The notes under the pieces are model-generated. The model was not told the origin of the DNA. It saw only the letters and a program-made list of their open reading frames with translations, and did not search any database. A program made the translations under genes and the position numbers. Below are positions 62,520 to 64,000 of a DNA stretch of 64,000 nucleotides, piece after piece (the stretch's first letter is position 1; each line of letters opens with the position of its first letter). Source of the DNA: Methanobacteriota archaeon (GTDB taxonomy: Archaea; Halobacteriota; Methanosarcinia; Methanosarcinales; Methanosarcinaceae); the NCBI GenBank assembly GCA_016841265.1, contig JAENZL010000007.1, forward strand, positions 44,136-108,135. The letters are read 5' to 3'.

Positions 62520-63635
62520 TCAAATTCCGATCAGATTTTGATCTTGTAATGAGAATTTTTTGATATTGATAGCGGCGTTTATGTCCCTGTCATGTTTGGT
62601 TTTGCATTTAGGGCATTCCCATTCCCTAACATCCAGGGTTATATCCTTATTGTTATATCCGCAAACGTTACAAAGTTTTGTGGACGGCTTGAACCTTCCT
62701 ATCCTTAATATGGTTTTTCCGTACCATTCAGCTTTATACTCTAACTTTGTAACAAAACTACTCCATGAAGAATCACTTATTGCCTGTGCAAGACAATGGT
62801 TTTTCAACATACCGTTAACGTTTAACGTTTCCAGAGATATTGCTTGGTTCTCGCTTATCAGTTTTGAGGAAAGTTGGTGCTGGAAATCGTTTCGTTGGTT
62901 GCTGATCCTCTCATGAAGTCTGGAAAGCCTTAATTTGGCCTTTTCCCGATTACTCGAACCTTTTGTTTTTCTGCTGACTCTTCTTTGCAGAACTTTCAAC
63001 CGTTTCATGGAGTTTTTCAGGTACTTGGGATTTTCTACCTTCTCACCAGTTGAGAGAACTGCAAAATCCTTGATACCTACATCTACCCCTACAGTTGTAT
63101 CCGCAGAAAATTCCTGTTTTTCTGGCAACTCTTCCCCATCATCCACAAGAATACTGATATAGTATTTTTGTGTGTAAGTTCGTGAGAGGATTGCTGTTTT
63201 CAGTTTCCCCTCAAACCTTTGATGAAAAACTGCTTTGACTTCTCCCATTTTAGGGAGCTTGACACTGTTATTATCAAAGTCTACTGTGTAGCTTTGAGGG
63301 ATCGGGAAAGACTGTATAGGATTCTTTCTTGATTTGAAATTCGGAAAACCTTTCTTTTCCCTAAAAAACCTTGTGAATGCTGATTCAAGGTTAAGAGTCA
63401 TTCCCTGTAATGACTGAGCGTTCCCTTCCTTCAACCATTCATGTTCCTGTTTCAGTTGAGGAAGAAGTTTGTTCAGGTCATACCGGGATATTGATTTCCC
63501 TTCCTGTTCGTAAGTCTTAATTTTCTGTTCTAAAGCCCAATTGTATACAAACCTACAGCTACCAATCTGTTTAGCTATCATGGTTTTTTGTTCGGCTGTA
63601 GGATACAACCTAAATTTATAGGCTTTCAACATCAT
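62520..63635 (-). CDS. tnpB: TnpB, RNA-guided endonuclease of an IS200/IS605-type (IS1341-like) element
   Basis: 371 residues from ATG 63635 (MMLKAYKFRLYPT, the usual TnpB start; a longer frame upstream is not family sequence). The split RuvC site is intact: GVDVGIKDFAVL (D185), ISLETLNVNGM (E269) and HDRDINAAINI (D350). Zinc finger CNVCG...CPKC at 321-343. N-terminal helix-turn-helix region (RFVYNWALEQKIKTYEQEGK). TnpB cuts DNA at sites matched by its omega RNA next to a short TAM, which favours element retention. No tnpA is visible, so movement would need a transposase in trans. Confidence 0.93.
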   Translation of the reverse strand: MMLKAYKFRLYPTAEQKTMIAKQIGSCRFVYNWALEQKIKTYEQEGKSISRYDLNKLLPQLKQEHEWLKEGNAQSLQGMTLNLESAFTRFFREKKGFPNFKSRKNPIQSFPIPQSYTVDFDNNSVKLPKMGEVKAVFHQRFEGKLKTAILSRTYTQKYYISILVDDGEELPEKQEFSADTTVGVDVGIKDFAVLSTGEKVENPKYLKNSMKRLKVLQRRVSRKTKGSSNREKAKLRLSRLHERISNQRNDFQHQLSSKLISENQAISLETLNVNGMLKNHCLAQAISDSSWSSFVTKLEYKAEWYGKTILRIGRFKPSTKLCNVCGYNNKDITLDVREWECPKCKTKHDRDINAAINIKKFSLQDQNLIGI

Positions 63636-64000
63636 ACTAATATACATCTTAACAGTTAATATGCTTTGCGTTAGAATAAAAATAATTTGTGAAGTGGACG
63701 GCTTTCTCCTTCCACCTGCCATTTCCTGCAAGCCGGAACTGTCGAGGAAGAAGTCCTCTCGCCTGCAAAAGATAGAATATTTCCCAAAAACGGGAGATAC
63801 AAACTACTCTTTTCAGTAGTTTTTTTCAGAAAAACAGGTACATTTCAAACAGGTGTCTAAAAAATACAAAGTTTATAGTAAAAAGGTATAAATTTTATAG
63901 TAATAAATTTAGTGAATTTTATAATAAAAATGGGGAAGATAATTATAACCTTAACTCCGCTTATTTAGGGAATAACTCGAGATTTAGCTTTTTCTCCATT
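63636..64000. other. Left end region of the TnpB element and flank; hairpin 63801-63822
   Basis: A perfect 8-bp stem AAACTACT/AGTAGTTT (63801-63808 / 63815-63822) followed by a T-run on the plus strand resembles a terminator or an element-end hairpin. A weaker hairpin GAGGA...TCCTC sits near 63743-63757. The rest is AT-rich with no gene; no tnpA. Confidence 0.4.

Overview
The window is a stretch of a Methanosarcina-type archaeal chromosome. The support is mutually consistent: a methenyl-H4MPT cyclohydrolase (mch), an MptE-type pterin kinase, a methylcobamide:CoM methyltransferase of the MtaA/MtbA kind, a scrambled dimethylamine methyltransferase remnant with a methylamine-type permease, small Methanosarcina families (DUF1699, DUF2124, an Sm-like 64-residue protein), a tRNA with a canonical archaeal bulge-helix-bulge intron, AT-rich TATA-type promoters, and long intergenic spaces full of short tandem repeats. 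The species cannot be fixed from sequence reading alone.

Layout. 1-13.4 kb: a plus-strand defence-type island (5'-truncated SNF2 helicase with DUF3883, a 1526-residue sacsin-like GHKL ATPase, a DUF1156 DNA methyltransferase, and a DUF499 P-loop ATPase with an N-terminal HEPN-like domain). 13.4-16.4 kb: a minus-strand accessory operon with a winged-helix regulator and nucleotidyltransferase (AbiE-like), a small ORF and a frameshifted DUF4326 gene. 16.7-23.1 kb: a CinA/PncC-NMNAT fusion, an in-frame mtbC::mtbB chimera, an APC permease, a DUF4143 remnant and an MtbA-like methyltransferase, i.e. a decayed methylamine locus. 23.4-28.2 kb: two duplicated exported proteins, small membrane proteins and an AT-rich membrane protein. 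28.2-32.5 kb: mptE and ileS, separated by two MITE-like elements. 33.1-40.5 kb: a four-gene plus-strand cluster with two BREX-type (DUF2791) ATPases, one carrying a huge acidic pentapeptide-repeat region, and a helicase-like protein whose ATPase motifs are eroded. This is the best candidate for an undescribed system. 40.5-62.2 kb: mostly ordinary chromosome: membrane protein, GNAT, tRNA-Arg(UCG), two KaiC-like ATPases around a response regulator, K+ channel and RCK protein, site-2 protease, cutA, DUF2124, mch, a U32 peptidase-family protein, DUF1699, tRNA-Ser, FKBP isomerase, NikR-like regulator with one altered metal ligand, Ca2+/Na+ exchanger and ACT protein. 62.4-63.7 kb: a solo TnpB element with a probable omega RNA end.

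How genes work together. The first island fits a modification-plus-restriction type of defence: methylase, remodelling helicase and two large ATPases. The 33-40 kb cluster looks like a second NTP-driven machine built from BrxD/BrxHI-like parts, without a visible methylase or nuclease. The 18-23 kb genes are relics and survivors of methylamine catabolism. The KaiC/response-regulator and K+ channel/RCK neighbours form signalling and ion-homeostasis units. Protein family names are from memory and motif reading; no searches were run.
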